DNA from: Siphonodentalium dalli
Lineage: Eukaryota; Mollusca; Scaphopoda; Gadilida; Siphonodentaliidae
Assembly: GCA_032622095.1 (NCBI GenBank)
Contig: CP136064.1
Span: 191,073,794-191,137,793, forward strand
Direction of reading: 5' to 3'
Length of the DNA: 64,000 bases
Shown piece after piece: positions 32,800 to 43,648 of this stretch. The position numbers and the translations under genes are program-made. The notes beneath the pieces are model-generated. The model worked only from the letters and a program-made list of their open reading frames with translations, was not told where the DNA came from and made no database searches. How positions within the stretch are numbered: the stretch's first letter is position 1; the number at the start of each line of letters is the position of its first letter.

Positions 32800-34266
32800 A
32801 ATAGAAAGAATTGAAGTGAGATATGTTAGAAATAAGTCTGGTGAGTTTCATCTTGAACATGGAAAAGTAGAATTTTTAACTTCATTTACACCGCCTCTCT
32901 TTGGCAGAGTTTGAATCATCTTTTGTCAAATGTTCAGAAAACTAGAGATTAAGTTTTTGCATTTTGAGGTGTATAGTTTTGTTTGTTCTCCCTATTGTAT
33001 TTCGGATGGTTCAAATTATAGCAATCACTATTATTTTGGTGAGGAATTTATTCTCCACACTACTCATGACTCTATATTTCTGCTCCAAAATCAACAGCTT
33101 TTTTATCTCAATTCCAGGAGATGGCTGTGTTGCTTGGGTTTTTTTTATTATTTATATCTTTATTTACATATTAACTTCAAGATACAAAAAACATATAGCA
33201 ATGCGTTTACAAAGTATATTGACACATGTGTTAACATGATAATATCAATCAGAAATATAAATTAGAAATATAAAGAAGGGGTTGGGTGGGTGGTGGGGTG
33301 GGGGGTTCTCATTTATTTTCATGATAAATTTGTATAATGGTTGTGGTCTAATGGTCTAATGGTTGTTGGCAAATCCTCTTCCTCCCTTCAAATCTCTATA
33401 TACATATCGGAGATAAATGTATCACAATTTATTAATGTTTATGATCCTCCCACAAGTCATGATTAAATACACTCCATTTGTCAGAGAATCTGCATGTCAA
33501 ACTATCAAAGGTCAAAGTTTGTTAAAATCATATGCAGAGTAGCATCTATTTATTCCACAAGCATATAATAGAATGACAACATAGCTTACACACTAGATTT
33601 GCATACAATGGTATCACGATACCCAGACTGGTGCTAAATACTGTAATCGAGAATTGAAAGTTTCTATATCACCAACCAAGACATTTATAGAACCAACGAA
33701 ATCACGACACTCCTGCGTTTAGCTTTATATTGATGTCATCACTTCACAAGCACTTTTACAAATATGGAATATTGCAGACTCTCTTTATCTCAGCAATTCT
33801 AGTATCAAAGATCCATTCTTTTAACAGAGCCGAAATAACATTAAATTACGCATAACTATTTACTAACCACCACCCATTACCACCTCTGTCAGCGGGTACC
33901 TTGAATGGGATTCTCAGCAAACATTATATTTTACATCTCTGATAGTGATGCAATTTCACATATCACTGCCTCAGGAATTTCAAAACTAGTTTCTTTTCCT
34001 GGTCCGATTGCTTGATGCTCTCAAACTTTAATATAGTTCTTGTATTATGTATAGTACACCATCTGTTCTCCAAGATTGAGTTCCACTCCTATTATATATG
34101 CATGTACACAACAGTGGTAACCAGTTGATTCTTAAGCATCGTTCTGAAAAGCTCAATGTCACTGTAGACATTATAAATATGCAAGTACTCAGGTTTGTAT
34201 GTACAATAAATTATACCACCCGTGAATATTTGTGTATTATTAATCAATTAATTTGATCTTTTATAG
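32800..34266. other. Intron 16, right part
   Basis: AT-rich with T-runs. It holds a G-rich stretch near 33280, listed separately. Otherwise no gene or transposon terminus recognised. Confidence 0.4.
33278..33306 (+). other. G-quadruplex-type sequence
   Basis: Five or more runs of three or more G separated by 1-4 bases (GGGGTTGGGTGGG then TGGGGTGGGGGG) on the coding strand. This satisfies the usual four-run rule for G-quadruplexes in DNA or pre-mRNA. Confidence 0.55.
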
Positions 34267-34506
34267 GAGATGAGTGTCCAATGGGTCAGTTTTGTATCGA
34301 TGGGAGCGCCAATGGTACCTACTGTCCTCCATCAACATTTCTCAATGAAACCAGGTCAAGATCAGAATCAGACTGCATGCAGTGCATCATGGGATACTAT
34401 TGTTCTGGATATGGAAACATTAACCCTACTGGTCCCTGTGATGAGGGGTACTATTGTCCAGCCGGAATGAATATGTCCAGTCCGGCAGAATATATCTGTT
34501 CTCAAG
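34267..34506 (+). CDS. Exon 17 of the GYYC-repeat gene
   Basis: 240 nt, phase 1-1. The acceptor is cttttatag and the donor is CAAG|gtaaga. It encodes DECPMGQFCIDGSANGTYC, PPSTFLNETRS, DCMQCIMGYYCSG, PCDEGYYCPAGMNMSSPAE and ICSQG. Its end starts the block that is repeated without introns in exon 28. Sequons NGT, NET and NMS. Confidence 0.92.
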
Positions 34507-36578
34507 GTAAGATACATTTTTTCCGAATGAATGCCAAGTTAATTGTTAGATCAAATATGTCACAATGCCTGACTGTGCTCAATATATGATGTTAAGGACA
34601 GAAAGCCAAAATATTTTGAAAATCATGCGTTCACATTTTTATATTTTATTAATTTATTTCTGGGACACAACATCGAAGCATGCCACCTCCACATCGGCTA
34701 GCTCCGGGTCTGTTTGAACATAGATACCAATTACGGTAATAAATAAATAAATGCGACCAGCGGTTGGTGATTTGTGGCAAAAATGACAAAATTTACCTGT
34801 TATGAACAACCACCAGACATGAAAAATAAGTCTTTAACCAGTGCTTTTCCAACGTGAGCCCCAAATGCTTCAGCAGGATGCATTTCTTTGATTAAAATTA
34901 TGTGCAATCAGTTGCTTCATCACTATGAATTGGGGATTCCCCACCGGGACATGTGACTAAGCGGAATTCCCAGCAGGGGGGGGGGGGATATAACATTGGT
35001 TCATTTTAATCCAAAAGTAGTATTTGGGAACGTGGATTATAAAAACTTCATCACTCTTATTATTTTTGACGTGAATGTTGACGAAGTGTTTGACCTAACT
35101 AATGTATGATGAAATACAAAAAAGATCCAATATTCCATAGTAGCATAAAATTGAGACTCTGTCTGGCTGTACTGTTGTTTTTAGCGATAGGCCTATCATT
35201 AATCCAGTCGCTGCCTCATTGTGGCGAAGCATGAAAATGCTTAGGGCAAACTTACTCAACGCGGGGATTTAATGTCTGCACCCGAAGCATAAAGGAACCT
35301 TTGTTTAATAAATACAGGAGTTCGCGTCCTCATTGAAAGAACCATCAACACGCTGACAATGCATGCTTTCCAAGTTTTATAATGCTCATTCCCGGGCTTC
35401 ATATTAAATTAAAATCATTCCATGTGACATCATCAAATACTAGTAGAATTTGCAGACACTACGCAATGAACTGTGTCGCAACAATAGAAACATCAAAGAG
35501 ATATTCCGTAGTTGCGAAATTGAGGTCAATCATGCACGTGTCCAGAATCATTACAGGTCAGGTCAAGGACACCCACTGTTTATGAATTTTCTGCTGTTTG
35601 CAGTTTTATTCGAAGATACTAATACATTCAAGATAATATAATATGTGAGACAGGAATGAAATAAAGACATGCAGTGACGACTGATGTACGTTTATTTATT
35701 CCCTTTTTATCAAGTTATCATGTTGGGAGTTGATTTGCGCCCCCGCAATCTGTCTCGTTCTTCCGTCTGTCACGACTCACGTGCCCGATGTATTTTCTGA
35801 TCGGCTGTTCTACTGCATTATTTAACATGCATTTACCTGTATAAATATCTTTTGTTTTGTTTTTTACTAATATAAATTTAAAGTATACTTTACTGAAAAC
35901 AGATTAAACCTATAATCACAATCATTTTCAACCAGTTTGTGTATAAAAATAATTCACTTGTTCAGACATCTAACACTGATGATAGATGTCAGTTCAGTCG
36001 AAATTGGAACAAACCTGTCGTCGACGACCACCTGTCATGAACGACCATTTTGTGTTTCACTGTATCATCAACAAGTACATGGAAAAATAGATTGACTTTG
36101 TTCTTATTTTCATTATTATTTAATAAATCTGCAATAATGATATTTCGCGTATCATTGGAAAAAGTCAAAGCATTGAGAAATATCCTGAAAATCATATTGA
36201 GACTGAAATATTTTATCTACACAATTAGCAATATTTGTTGACAAATTACTGTAAAAGTTTTGTTTACATAACAATGGTTTCAACACATGAAATTTTGTTA
36301 TTGGAGAACTATCAATAATGGATATATGAACAAATTGATCTATTTCTCCATATTCTTCTTAGTAGTGATGTTTTTGCATATTTACCCATGAGTGCCTTGG
36401 GTACCTTGAATCTCTTTCAATATTTTGTACAATAATTTTATTCCAACAGCACAAACACTTTTGAAAGCTCTTTTTTTCTGCTAAATTTTCTTTGAGCTTT
36501 AGCACTTATTTTGCCTGTAAATATTAGATTCATTCCATATACATGTCCTTTGAAATCTGAAGCTCCTTATTTCTGCAG
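34507..36578. other. Intron 17
   Basis: About 2 kb with no recognised transposon end. 34625-34745 resembles 27895-28110 but lacks the MITE present there. A poly-G run occurs at 34976. Short open stretches near 35400-35640 overlap in different frames and lack family signatures. Confidence 0.35.
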
Positions 36579-36740
36579 GTCACTATTGTCCAGTTGGCAG
36601 CCATGAAGTAATTAGGTGTGAATCAGGAACGTACCAGGATGAAACAGGACAGGGCTCATGTAAAGTCTGCCCTGCTGGTTTCTACTGCGATAACACAAGG
36701 GAACCAGTTGTTCTGTATAACAGTACCTACTGTCCACCAG
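36579..36740 (+). CDS. Exon 18 of the GYYC-repeat gene
   Basis: 162 nt, phase 1-1. The acceptor is tatttctgcag and the donor is CCAG|gtgagt. It encodes HYCPVGSHEVIRCESGTYQD, SCKVCPAGFYCDNTREP and VVLYNSTYCPPG. The string CDNTxEPVVLYN recurs in exon 28. Its 3' end and donor are the evident source of the adjacent minisatellite. Confidence 0.92.
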
Positions 36741-37240
36741 GTGAGTGGTCAGGTTGGGCGAGGAACCAGTCGTTCTGTAAAATAGCATCTATACTGTCCA
36801 CCAGGTGAGTGCTCAGGTGTGGTACTGGAACCAGTTGTTCATGATGTCTACCAGGTGGGTGCTCAGGTGTGGTACTTGGAACCAGTTGTTCATGATGTCT
36901 ACCAGGTGGGTGCTCAGGTGTGGTACTTGGAACCATTGGTTCCTGATGTCTACCAGGTGGGTGCTCAGGTGTGGTACTTGGGACCAGTGGTTCCTTATGT
37001 CTACCAGGTGGGTGCTCAGGTGTGGTACTTGGGACCAGTGGTTCCTTATGTCTACCAGGCGGGTACTCAGGTGTGGTAAGGAACCAGTTCTTTATGTCTA
37101 CCAGGTGGGTGCTCAGGTGTGATAAGGAACCAGTTGTGTTTCTGCTGTTCGCCAGGTGAGTACTCTGGTGTGTTGCTCTGTAGCATATCTTCTGTCCACC
37201 AGGTGGGTCTTCAAACTGAACATTGAACCAGTCTTCTGTG
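36741..37240 (+). repeat. Minisatellite derived from the exon 18 3' end and splice donor
   Basis: About eight units of mostly 51 bp. Each unit reads GGAACCAGTTGTTC, a short spacer, TCTACCAGGTGGGTGCTCAG and GTGTGGTACTT. It matches the end of exon 18 (GGAACCAGTTGTTCTG ... CACCAGGTGAGT) plus the first intron bases. Every unit therefore carries a donor-like CCAGGTGGGT or CCAGGTGAGT. Units in the middle are most alike; both edges are more diverged and closer to the exon sequence. Confidence 0.88.
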
Positions 37241-37367
37241 GCATCTCAAGCCACATAAGGAATTTAATTATTTCAAATTACCCTTTAAACTCAAACCTGA
37301 TAATTTCAATACATTCATTTGGGTAATATTATGTATTAGTGATTTGAGCATCTGAACTTATCTTATA

Positions 37368-37570
37368 CAGAAATGCCCTAAATAATCGACCTCTTAACCA
37401 CAGCAGAATTATGAGTAATTTTTCAGGATTTAGTCGGAAATATGGCTTGTTGCCATTTATCGGAAAGCTCTCACTGAGAGCTTTCCGATGAATGGCAACA
37501 AGCCATATTTACTAAAACATTACCTATAATTCTGCTGTAGTTAAGGAGTCGATTGTTTAGGGCATTACTG
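37368..37570. mobile_element. MITE family A, copy 7
   Basis: Full-length fold-back: TA-CAGAAATGCCCTAAATAATC to GGGCATTACTG-TA, with the central AGCTCTCACTGAGAGCT intact. Confidence 0.85.
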
Positions 37571-37669
37571 TACCATAGAATACTCAGAAAATAATTTTCA
37601 ATTTAGGTTAGAAACTAACCACCTATACTATATAGAATATCTACTCGAACATATAATACCAAGTCTTGT

Positions 37670-37762
37670 TTAACCCTTCCATTAGTGGAACTTCCTGAAA
37701 TTTTTTGAAAACCCTGTCCCAATATATTCTCTTATATATGCGAGTCTCCCATACGGAGACAC
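37670..37762. mobile_element. MITE family B, copy 5 (truncated)
   Basis: TTAA then CCCTTCCATTAGTGG and one partial TATTCTCTTATATATGCGAG hairpin. It ends about 40 bp before exon 19. Confidence 0.65.
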
Positions 37763-37802
37763 AAATGTATTACATCTCAGGGTTTATATTCTCTTTACTC
37801 AG

Positions 37803-37971
37803 GCTACTTCTGTCGGAATGGAACGAGATATGATACAGAGTTCCCTTGCCCTCTTGGAACATATAGCAACAGAACCGGTCTGCAGGAGGAGGCAGACTGT
37901 AATGCCTGCCCAGGAGGATATTTTTGTGATTCGACAGCACAAACAGACTACAGCAAGATATGTGAAGCTGG
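37803..37971 (+). CDS. Exon 19 of the GYYC-repeat gene
   Basis: 169 nt, phase 1 to phase 2. The acceptor is tctttactcag and the donor is GCTGG|gtaata. It encodes YFCRNGTRYDTE, PCPLGTYSNRTG, DCNACPGGYFCDST and ICEAG. The last Gly codon is split GG|A, as in exon 2. Sequons NGT and NRT. Confidence 0.92.
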
Positions 37972-38273
37972 GTAATAATTTTGAGCCTTAGTTTTGAACT
38001 CTGAGAAGCTGAAATTTTTACTACTAGGATAATAAATTAATCTCACATATTTTAAGCAATTCCGTTCTGCATTAGAGGTTTATGCCAAGTTTGAATGTCC
38101 CAAATCTGTGAAAAGAGTATTAGACATAACATTAATGGAAGATTGGTTTCTGCGTCATAGGAGAATTATGATATAAAGGAAAGATATAGTTTACCAGTCA
38201 GTTATGCGTAAAATGTAATTTTAGGTGAATAATCATATCAAGGATTTAATTTTGTCATGAGTAGAGCTGACTA

Positions 38274-38478
38274 TTAACCCTTTCTATACTAAGATGATTC
38301 TCCCACCAGTTATTAATGTATACTCTGGAATGATCTATTATTCATCTGGATTGATGTTCAGGAAATACAAACAGACGAAGAGATAATAAAGGTGCAGAAG
38401 GTTTCATTGATGGGAAATGTTGGAATATTAAGTTCAACAAACGTCGGTTGTTGAACTTATCATCTGAATTTGTCTTAA
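38274..38478. mobile_element. MITE family C, copy 3
   Basis: TTAA-CCCTTTCTATACTAAGATGA at the left, an internal GTTCAACAAACGTCGGTTGT palindrome, and a right end cut off by a family D fragment. Confidence 0.65.
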
Positions 38479-38489
38479 GGGACACACCT

Positions 38490-38570
38490 GCAAATAGTGT
38501 GTCTGTCATTTGCAGAATGAGGTCCCCAGAGGGTAAATTTAGTGATGCTATCCTGCATCTGGGGACCTTA
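38490..38570. mobile_element. MITE family D, copy 5 (fragment)
   Basis: GTGTGTCTGTCATTTGCAGA then ATGAGGTCCCCAGAGGGTA, joined abruptly to a family B fragment. Confidence 0.6.
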
Positions 38571-38727
38571 GATAGCCCCGCATATATAAGGGAATTCACT
38601 GGCTTACAAGGTCTAGGTAAATATTGTTAGGCCAAGGCTTTCTATGGGTGATATATTAGAGAATGCTTTGGCACAGGGTTTTAGCAAAATTTCAGGAAGA
38701 TCCAGTCATGGAAGGGTGGAAGGGTTA
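38571..38727. mobile_element. MITE family B, copy 6 (right part)
   Basis: It starts mid-element at GCCCCGCATATATAAGG and runs through GTAAATATTGTTAGGCC to the end GGAAGGGTTAA. Confidence 0.65.
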
Positions 38728-38744
38728 AGAGAAAAATCTGATAA

Positions 38745-39130
38745 ACATCCTCTTATATTTTGCGGCAAAGGTTTCACACTGAATTACATAGATCATATCT
38801 CTGCCTTTGTACCGACAGGATAAATAGGTTAAATGTTTCTGGGTTAACTGACCCAATATACCTGCCCGGGTTAGTCACTGGTGAATGTCCCCAGTATATA
38901 AGATTGTGTTCTGACCAATATCCTTCAGTTTTATTTCCGACTAAATCTGAAAGTTCGAGTCACGGGGCTGAGAATGGCATCAACATGGGAGGGATCTATA
39001 ATATAACAATGTTCGTGCATTTTTTTAAGAAATATTAATTATCTTCTCAAAATAATATTTTTCTTGTAAAGAAGCCCTCACACTGAACTATATGGAATAG
39101 TAACAAGCCTAGGAGGAGGTGCAAGCAATA
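38745..39130. other. Possible decayed DIRS-end fragments
   Basis: TTTCACACTGAATTACATAG (about 38770) and CCTCACACTGAACTATATGG (about 39070) resemble the TACACACTGAACTACATGGT sequence near the DIRS termini at 43450 and 48195. Too short and diverged for a firm call. Confidence 0.3.
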
Positions 39131-39329
39131 AAGTTAATATCCAAATCGAGGGGATGTATTCTTCCGAAATAGATTTCAAATAATTGTGAATTATTCTTCA
39201 TGAATCATGTATGATTTTCTACGGAAAAGAACTGACAAATTCCTGATTCCTACATTGCCCAAACTTGGAAGAACATCCCAGGTAGTGCCATATCAATTCT
39301 AGTGAACCAACCGAGCAAGTATAACTTTG

Positions 39330-39494
39330 TAAGAGACTTCTTCTCCTCTTATTTCTTCTGCACTTGTATTATCATTTCGTCTCTCTGTCGTCTGCTTACC
39401 ATTCTTAAAAATCCACTACAGATGAATAATAGACTATTCCAATGTATTGTATCATAACTGAATGGGAGAATCCATTTAGTATAGAATGGGTTAA
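39330..39494. mobile_element. MITE family C, copy 4
   Basis: Right part of the element, inverted: GATGAATAATAGACTATTCC, GGGAGAATCCATTTAGTATA and GAATGGG-TTAA. The TTAA ends only 16 bp before exon 20, so the element supplies the upstream side of that acceptor. Confidence 0.65.
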
Positions 39495-39510
39495 TGCGCA
39501 TTTCTTCCAG

Positions 39511-39689
39511 ATATTACTGTCGACAGCGAGCTGAATCAGGAACGCCCAATCAAGGTTACGATGCTGATGAGTGTCCGCATGGGTTTTATTGTCCGCAGCA
39601 GACGTCTGAGTCACAGAAATGTCCCCTTGGAACGTACTCAAACAGCAGCCGCCTCACGGCCATCACGGAATGCATGAACTGTACTGCAG
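39511..39689 (+). CDS. Exon 20 of the GYYC-repeat gene
   Basis: 179 nt, phase 2 to phase 1. The acceptor is tttcttccag and the donor is GCAG|gttaga. It encodes YYCRQRAESGTPNQG, DECPHGFYCPQQTS, KCPLGTYSNSSR and ECMNCTAG. Pairs with exon 19 as a phase 1-1 module of 116 codons. Sequon NSS. Confidence 0.92.
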
Positions 39690-40111
39690 GTTAGAGAATA
39701 AATCATAACTTTTCACAACCCTAGAACATTGAAGAAGACTCAGGGTTCTTAGCTATGTTTTTTCCATCAATGTTGTGATGGGCTATTTACTTAAATATTT
39801 CTTATTATCGCAAAATGTCAGATCACCTGAATATTGTGTTCTTGGGCAACATCACACATAGGGGATTTTTTCATTTTCGTATGTCAACAGAGGCTATTAC
39901 AGAGCATGAACCCATCAACATCACATTGTAGTCAAAGTGTGACTTTGTATAATTTTTTCTAGCAGTCTCATTTGTGATACCCACTACCGGTAATAGATGT
40001 TGCGTAAATTTTTAGTAAGGTAATCCCTCACAGGTAGGCCAAAATTTCTGTAAATTGTACCCTAGGCCTGCTATTTGGTAACACGTATAACCATAACAAA
40101 TTTTGTGGTTC

Positions 40112-40175
40112 TTGTTTAGCAGGATATTACTGTCGTTCAGGTGCATATAGTAGCATGTATATAGAGTGTACTCCT
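40112..40175 (+). pseudogene. Decayed partial copy of exon 21
   Basis: TTGTTTAGCAGGATATTACT, GGTGCA, AGTAGCATGT and ATAGAGTGT match exon 21 at 40259-40322 in order. The internal TTTAGCGG of exon 21 has become TTTAGCAG here, an acceptor-like sequence in the right phase. It would read YYCRSGAYSSMYIECTP and stop about 10 codons later. Confidence 0.8.
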
Positions 40176-40216
40176 GTTGATCTTTTTGTCATTAATATAT
40201 AACTGAATTGTTTCAG

Positions 40217-40372
40217 GTTTTTACTGTGGAGACTTTAACTTGACGGAGCCTAGTGGTCCTTGTTTAGCGGGGTATTACTGTCCATCGGGTGCAGACAGTA
40301 GCATGTTTTTAGAGTGTCCGGTGGGATCATATTGTCCAGAAAGCAGCTTCAATCCATTGCTCTGTCCTAATG
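40217..40372 (+). CDS. Exon 21 of the GYYC-repeat gene
   Basis: 156 nt, phase 1-1. The acceptor is attgtttcag and the donor is AATG|gtaagt. It encodes FYCGDFNLTEPSGPC, LAGYYCPSGADSS, ECPVGSYCPESS and LLCPNG. The start matches the YCSDFNMT end of exon 28. Sequon NLT. Confidence 0.92.
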
Positions 40373-41024
40373 GTAAGTCTTTATTAGATAACGATTTGAA
40401 AAATAATTATTTTGCTCAATGAAAACCATCTAGTTTTATTATGAACATTGTAACTGAAAGCCAACATATCATGCTTTATATGGTTGCCATGGAGATGGGA
40501 GAACCATTTGGAAGCCCTTGACCCAAGGTACATAACTTATATAGAGTCTGCTCTAACGCAAGAATATCAAGGGAAAACACCTCACTTTTAGTTTATTAGC
40601 CTGGTTTAGTTCCTACTGGGTTACCCTCAGACTTCAGTCATCGAAAGACTATCAATTTCTATATGAATATGGCAGAGAAATTAGCCCAATGGTAGTCGAG
40701 CTATCTGTTAATACCCTCCATGTTGTACTCAAGCATGAGTTGTTTAAAATAGTATGATATTGTTTGCATATTTAATATACAGAATATAACGTGGTGCCTT
40801 TTAGATATATTTGTTGACTAGATGACCCTGTGAAAGTTATTGGATGACCTCATTTGGAAATAGTAATTTTCCTTGGAAAAAGAAACTTTCCAACAAAAGA
40901 AATATAATCGTATAGTCTGCTGATGCCTGGCTATTGTTTTGAAATATCTACTGGATACATGTGTGGTTAAGATGAATATTCTTCATACCATATATGTCAT
41001 CACTATACTGTTCTAATATTGTAG
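40373..41024. other. Intron 21
   Basis: Plain AT-rich intron. No repeat terminus, hairpin or exon relic detected. Confidence 0.4.
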
Positions 41025-41138
41025 GCACGTTTGGTAATTCAACAAATCTGCAGTCAGTGTCTGATTGTACACTCTGCCCAGGAGGATATTACTGTGGTAG
41101 TGAAGGATTAACCCAACCCACCGGATTATGTGGAGAAG
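41025..41138 (+). CDS. Exon 22 of the GYYC-repeat gene
   Basis: 114 nt, phase 1-1. The acceptor is aatattgtag and the donor is GAAG|gtaggt. It encodes TFGNSTNLQSVSDCTLC, PGGYYCGSEG and LTQPTGLCGEG. It begins exactly at the Gly of a CPxGTF step shared with exon 21. Sequon NST. Confidence 0.9.
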
Positions 41139-41384
41139 GTAGGTGTGGCTAGATTTTCTATCCATTGAATGTACTAGTATACTAACAGGTTAATGCCAGA
41201 GCCTATTTGGTCATTCCGAAAGTTAAGAAATAACATTGAGATGTTATAACCTCACCTATTGGAGAAATCTCATTAAGGCCCATGCAAATAGTGGCATATC
41301 ATCCATGATTTCTGCATCTTGTACTGAATTACAACAAACATATTTTCATTGAGACTTCCACATGGATTGGATTGCGAACATTGT

Positions 41385-41605
41385 GCAAGTCAGTATGAAA
41401 GTATATATATTGGAATGGTATATCACTTATTTGTAGGGGTGTACAAGAAAATGAGCAGACAACAGATATACGAAAAGATAATACAAGTGCAGAACGACTA
41501 CTATTAATTGATATGAAATGTTCTGATAATAGGTTCAACAAATGGTCATTTGTTGAACTTATTATCTGAACATTTCCTGCGGGATAACTACAATAGGCCA
41601 CTGCC
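41385..41605. mobile_element. MITE family C, copy 5
   Basis: GTATATATATTGGAATGGTA at the left, GAGCAGACAACAGATA, and the palindrome CAACAAATGGTCATTTGTTG flanked by ATTATCTGAACATTTCC. Outer ends decayed. Confidence 0.6.
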
Positions 41606-41761
41606 TTAATTAGACATAGTGTGCGGCATGTTTACTCAGCATCTGTATTCATAGAATTTAAGAGAATTTGATTGAAATACATAATTTTAACTTCTATTGA
41701 CAGGTGTGTGGCACTGTTTGATTACTACAATAAGTGTATAATGAGATATGTTATTTTTCAG

Positions 41762-41877
41762 GTTATTACTGCCCACTGGGATCTGTTTACAAAGAACCAT
41801 CAGACTCCTTCTGTCCAATTGGACATTACTGTCCGGAGGGAGTTTCACAACCATTGCCATGCCGTAACAACAGCTAT
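41762..41877 (+). CDS. Exon 23 of the GYYC-repeat gene
   Basis: 116 nt, phase 1 to phase 0. The acceptor is tatttttcag and the donor is TAT|gtaagt. It encodes YYCPLGSVYKEPSD, FCPIGHYCPEGVSQP and LPCRNNSY. The CPxGTY step is altered to CRNNSY and is completed by exon 24. Sequon NNS. Confidence 0.9.
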
Positions 41878-42098
41878 GTAAGTTTGCACATCATCCTGTT
41901 TATAAATACGTTTATAAAAATTATCATCCCTCTCATAAGAACCACCTTAATATGTGGGTTTCCACTAGGGGTTGGGGGTACTGGACCCTACAGATGATTG
42001 GGGAAGATCTCAGTCCATGCAACCAACTGTATATATCTTATATTAGTTTATCAGCTCATAACTTAACCCAAATTATGAACATCTACGGTAATGTATAT

Positions 42099-42304
42099 TA
42101 ATGCCCTAAGTAATCGACTCCTTAACCACAGCAGAATTATGGGAAAACTTTTCAGGATTTAGTCGGAAATATGGCTTGTTGCCATTCATCGGAAAGCTCA
42201 GTGAGAGCTTTCCGATGAATGGCAACAAGTCATATTTCCGACTAAATCCTGAAAAGTTACCCATAATGCTGTGGTTAAGGAGTCGATTACTTATGGCATT
42301 ACTG
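42099..42304. mobile_element. MITE family A, copy 8
   Basis: AATGCCCTAAGTAATCGACT to TTATGGCATTACTG. Both arms are nearly complete and the centre is GCTCAGTGAGAGC. Confidence 0.85.
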
Positions 42305-43049
42305 TAAGTACATTAATTCAAGGAATCGCAATCACGATTTTAGATTTGACAAACTGAGGTTTACATGATCAGTACAAAATGGGGTAGTATCATAGCAATA
42401 TGGTTTATTTGGCAAGGTAATGGAGACATAACTAGGCAGAATCAAACACCACTTTCAGTGATGATCACTTCAATATCTTTCAGAATAAGGCAGGGTTCAC
42501 TCTGCCGCTTGCCAATAGCAAAAATAATTCACATTTGGCAACAAATATTTTCATTTAGCAACAATTTTGGCAAGTTATTTTTTAATCCCTCCAGAAAGTT
42601 GAAAAAATATTGGTCAATCAATACCATTAATTTGAGGCAACTCACAATATAACTGTATCAGTGGTGTTTTATGAGGATTAGGATAAGTTAACACCTATCA
42701 TGATGCTGTTAATCTGAGAGCATTAGCATCGACGGGTGGAGGGATCACTATTATCCTTCTGATGAAGCAACCCTTCAATTTTATTGTTCAGTTATTGGTT
42801 TATCGTTGTATGATAAACCTCAATACAGAAACGACAATAATTAAAAACTAACAGCTTTCTTATCTAAAATTTGTTCAAACAGCGATTATCAAAGTATAAG
42901 ACTCAATGTTGCACAAACTGATACTATCAATGGCAATTTCTAAAACAAATTTAGCAAAAAATATTTTCGTTTCATTTGGCAAAAGTTGATTTCAGTCCAG
43001 CGCAGACATTGGAATAAGGCAATAACTATTGATGTATGTATCCTTGGAA
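42305..43049. other. Intron 23 sequence before the family E repeat
   Basis: Contains AATAAGGCAGGGTTCACTCTG with several TTTGGCAA/TTAGCAA phrases. No recognised gene or repeat end. Confidence 0.35.
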
Positions 43050-43431
43050 AGTATTATTTTTGTCCCCCGAAAAATTAAATTTGGGGGGACTATAGAAACG
43101 GGCTCCGTCCTCCGTCCGTCCGTCCAGTTGAGCCATCCGTCCGTCCGTCGAGCCGTTCGTCCGTGCTTACATATGACGTTTATGTGGCCAATTTTAAGAA
43201 AAATGGATAGTTGGGTGGCTGATTTCTGTTACATGGCTAGCCACCTAACAGAGTTGAGATCAACCCTTTAAAATGATCTATTTGGCCCTATCAGCATATT
43301 TAATTTTTTGGCCACTTAATAGTTGGAAACAAAAAGTCCATACATTTGGACCTCCATGATATGTCTATAGGAGCCATTAGGAGGTGTTCGGACAGTTATG
43401 TGGCTAGCTACCCAATCACGGACATGTCAGT
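43050..43431. repeat. Interspersed repeat family E, copy 3, left part
   Basis: CCCCCGAAAAATTAAATTTG, then GTCCGTCCGTCC and GTTCGTCCGTGCTTACAT runs, then GTTATGTGGCTAGCTACCC up to GACATGTCAGT. The copy continues at 48257 after the DIRS insertion. Confidence 0.65.
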
Positions 43432-43648
43432 ATTCCCTTCAAAGATACGTTACACACTGAACTACATGGTATATTCATCTTTATTCACAAGAAAGGATTC
43501 TATGAGATCCGTTTAAAATTTATTATTTTGGTACGAAATAGCTTAAGTACCTTTTTGAATCATTATTTATATGACGTAGCAGGTCAAGGTCATTTGTTCA
43601 CTTGTTATGTATATAAGCAAGTGTGGACACAGTCAAGATCTTTTTTTC
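43432..43648. repeat. DIRS left inverted terminal repeat
   Basis: Contains TATTCATCTTTATTCACAAG, ATCCGTTTAAAATTTATTA and GTGGACACAGTCAAGATCTT, all found inverted near 48020-48200. Confidence 0.85.

Noticed and set aside
32486-32914. 142-codon open frame
   Set aside because: It lies across the end of a TTAA-flanked nonautonomous element, shows no family signature, and contains the element's terminal repeat.
32960-33265. Open frame containing VCSPYCISDGSNY
   Set aside because: No repeat spacing, no suitable splice edges, hydrophobic low-complexity remainder. Exons 16 and 17 join correctly without it.
36805-37122. Open frames with repeated QVGAQVWYLEPVV-type units
   Set aside because: They are translations of the 51-bp minisatellite, whose period is a multiple of three. 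The frame of exon 18 itself meets a stop soon after the donor.
36741-37240. Evenly spaced repeats that could suggest a CRISPR array
   Set aside because: The units are tandem with no unique spacers, derive from the neighbouring exon, and the genome is eukaryotic.
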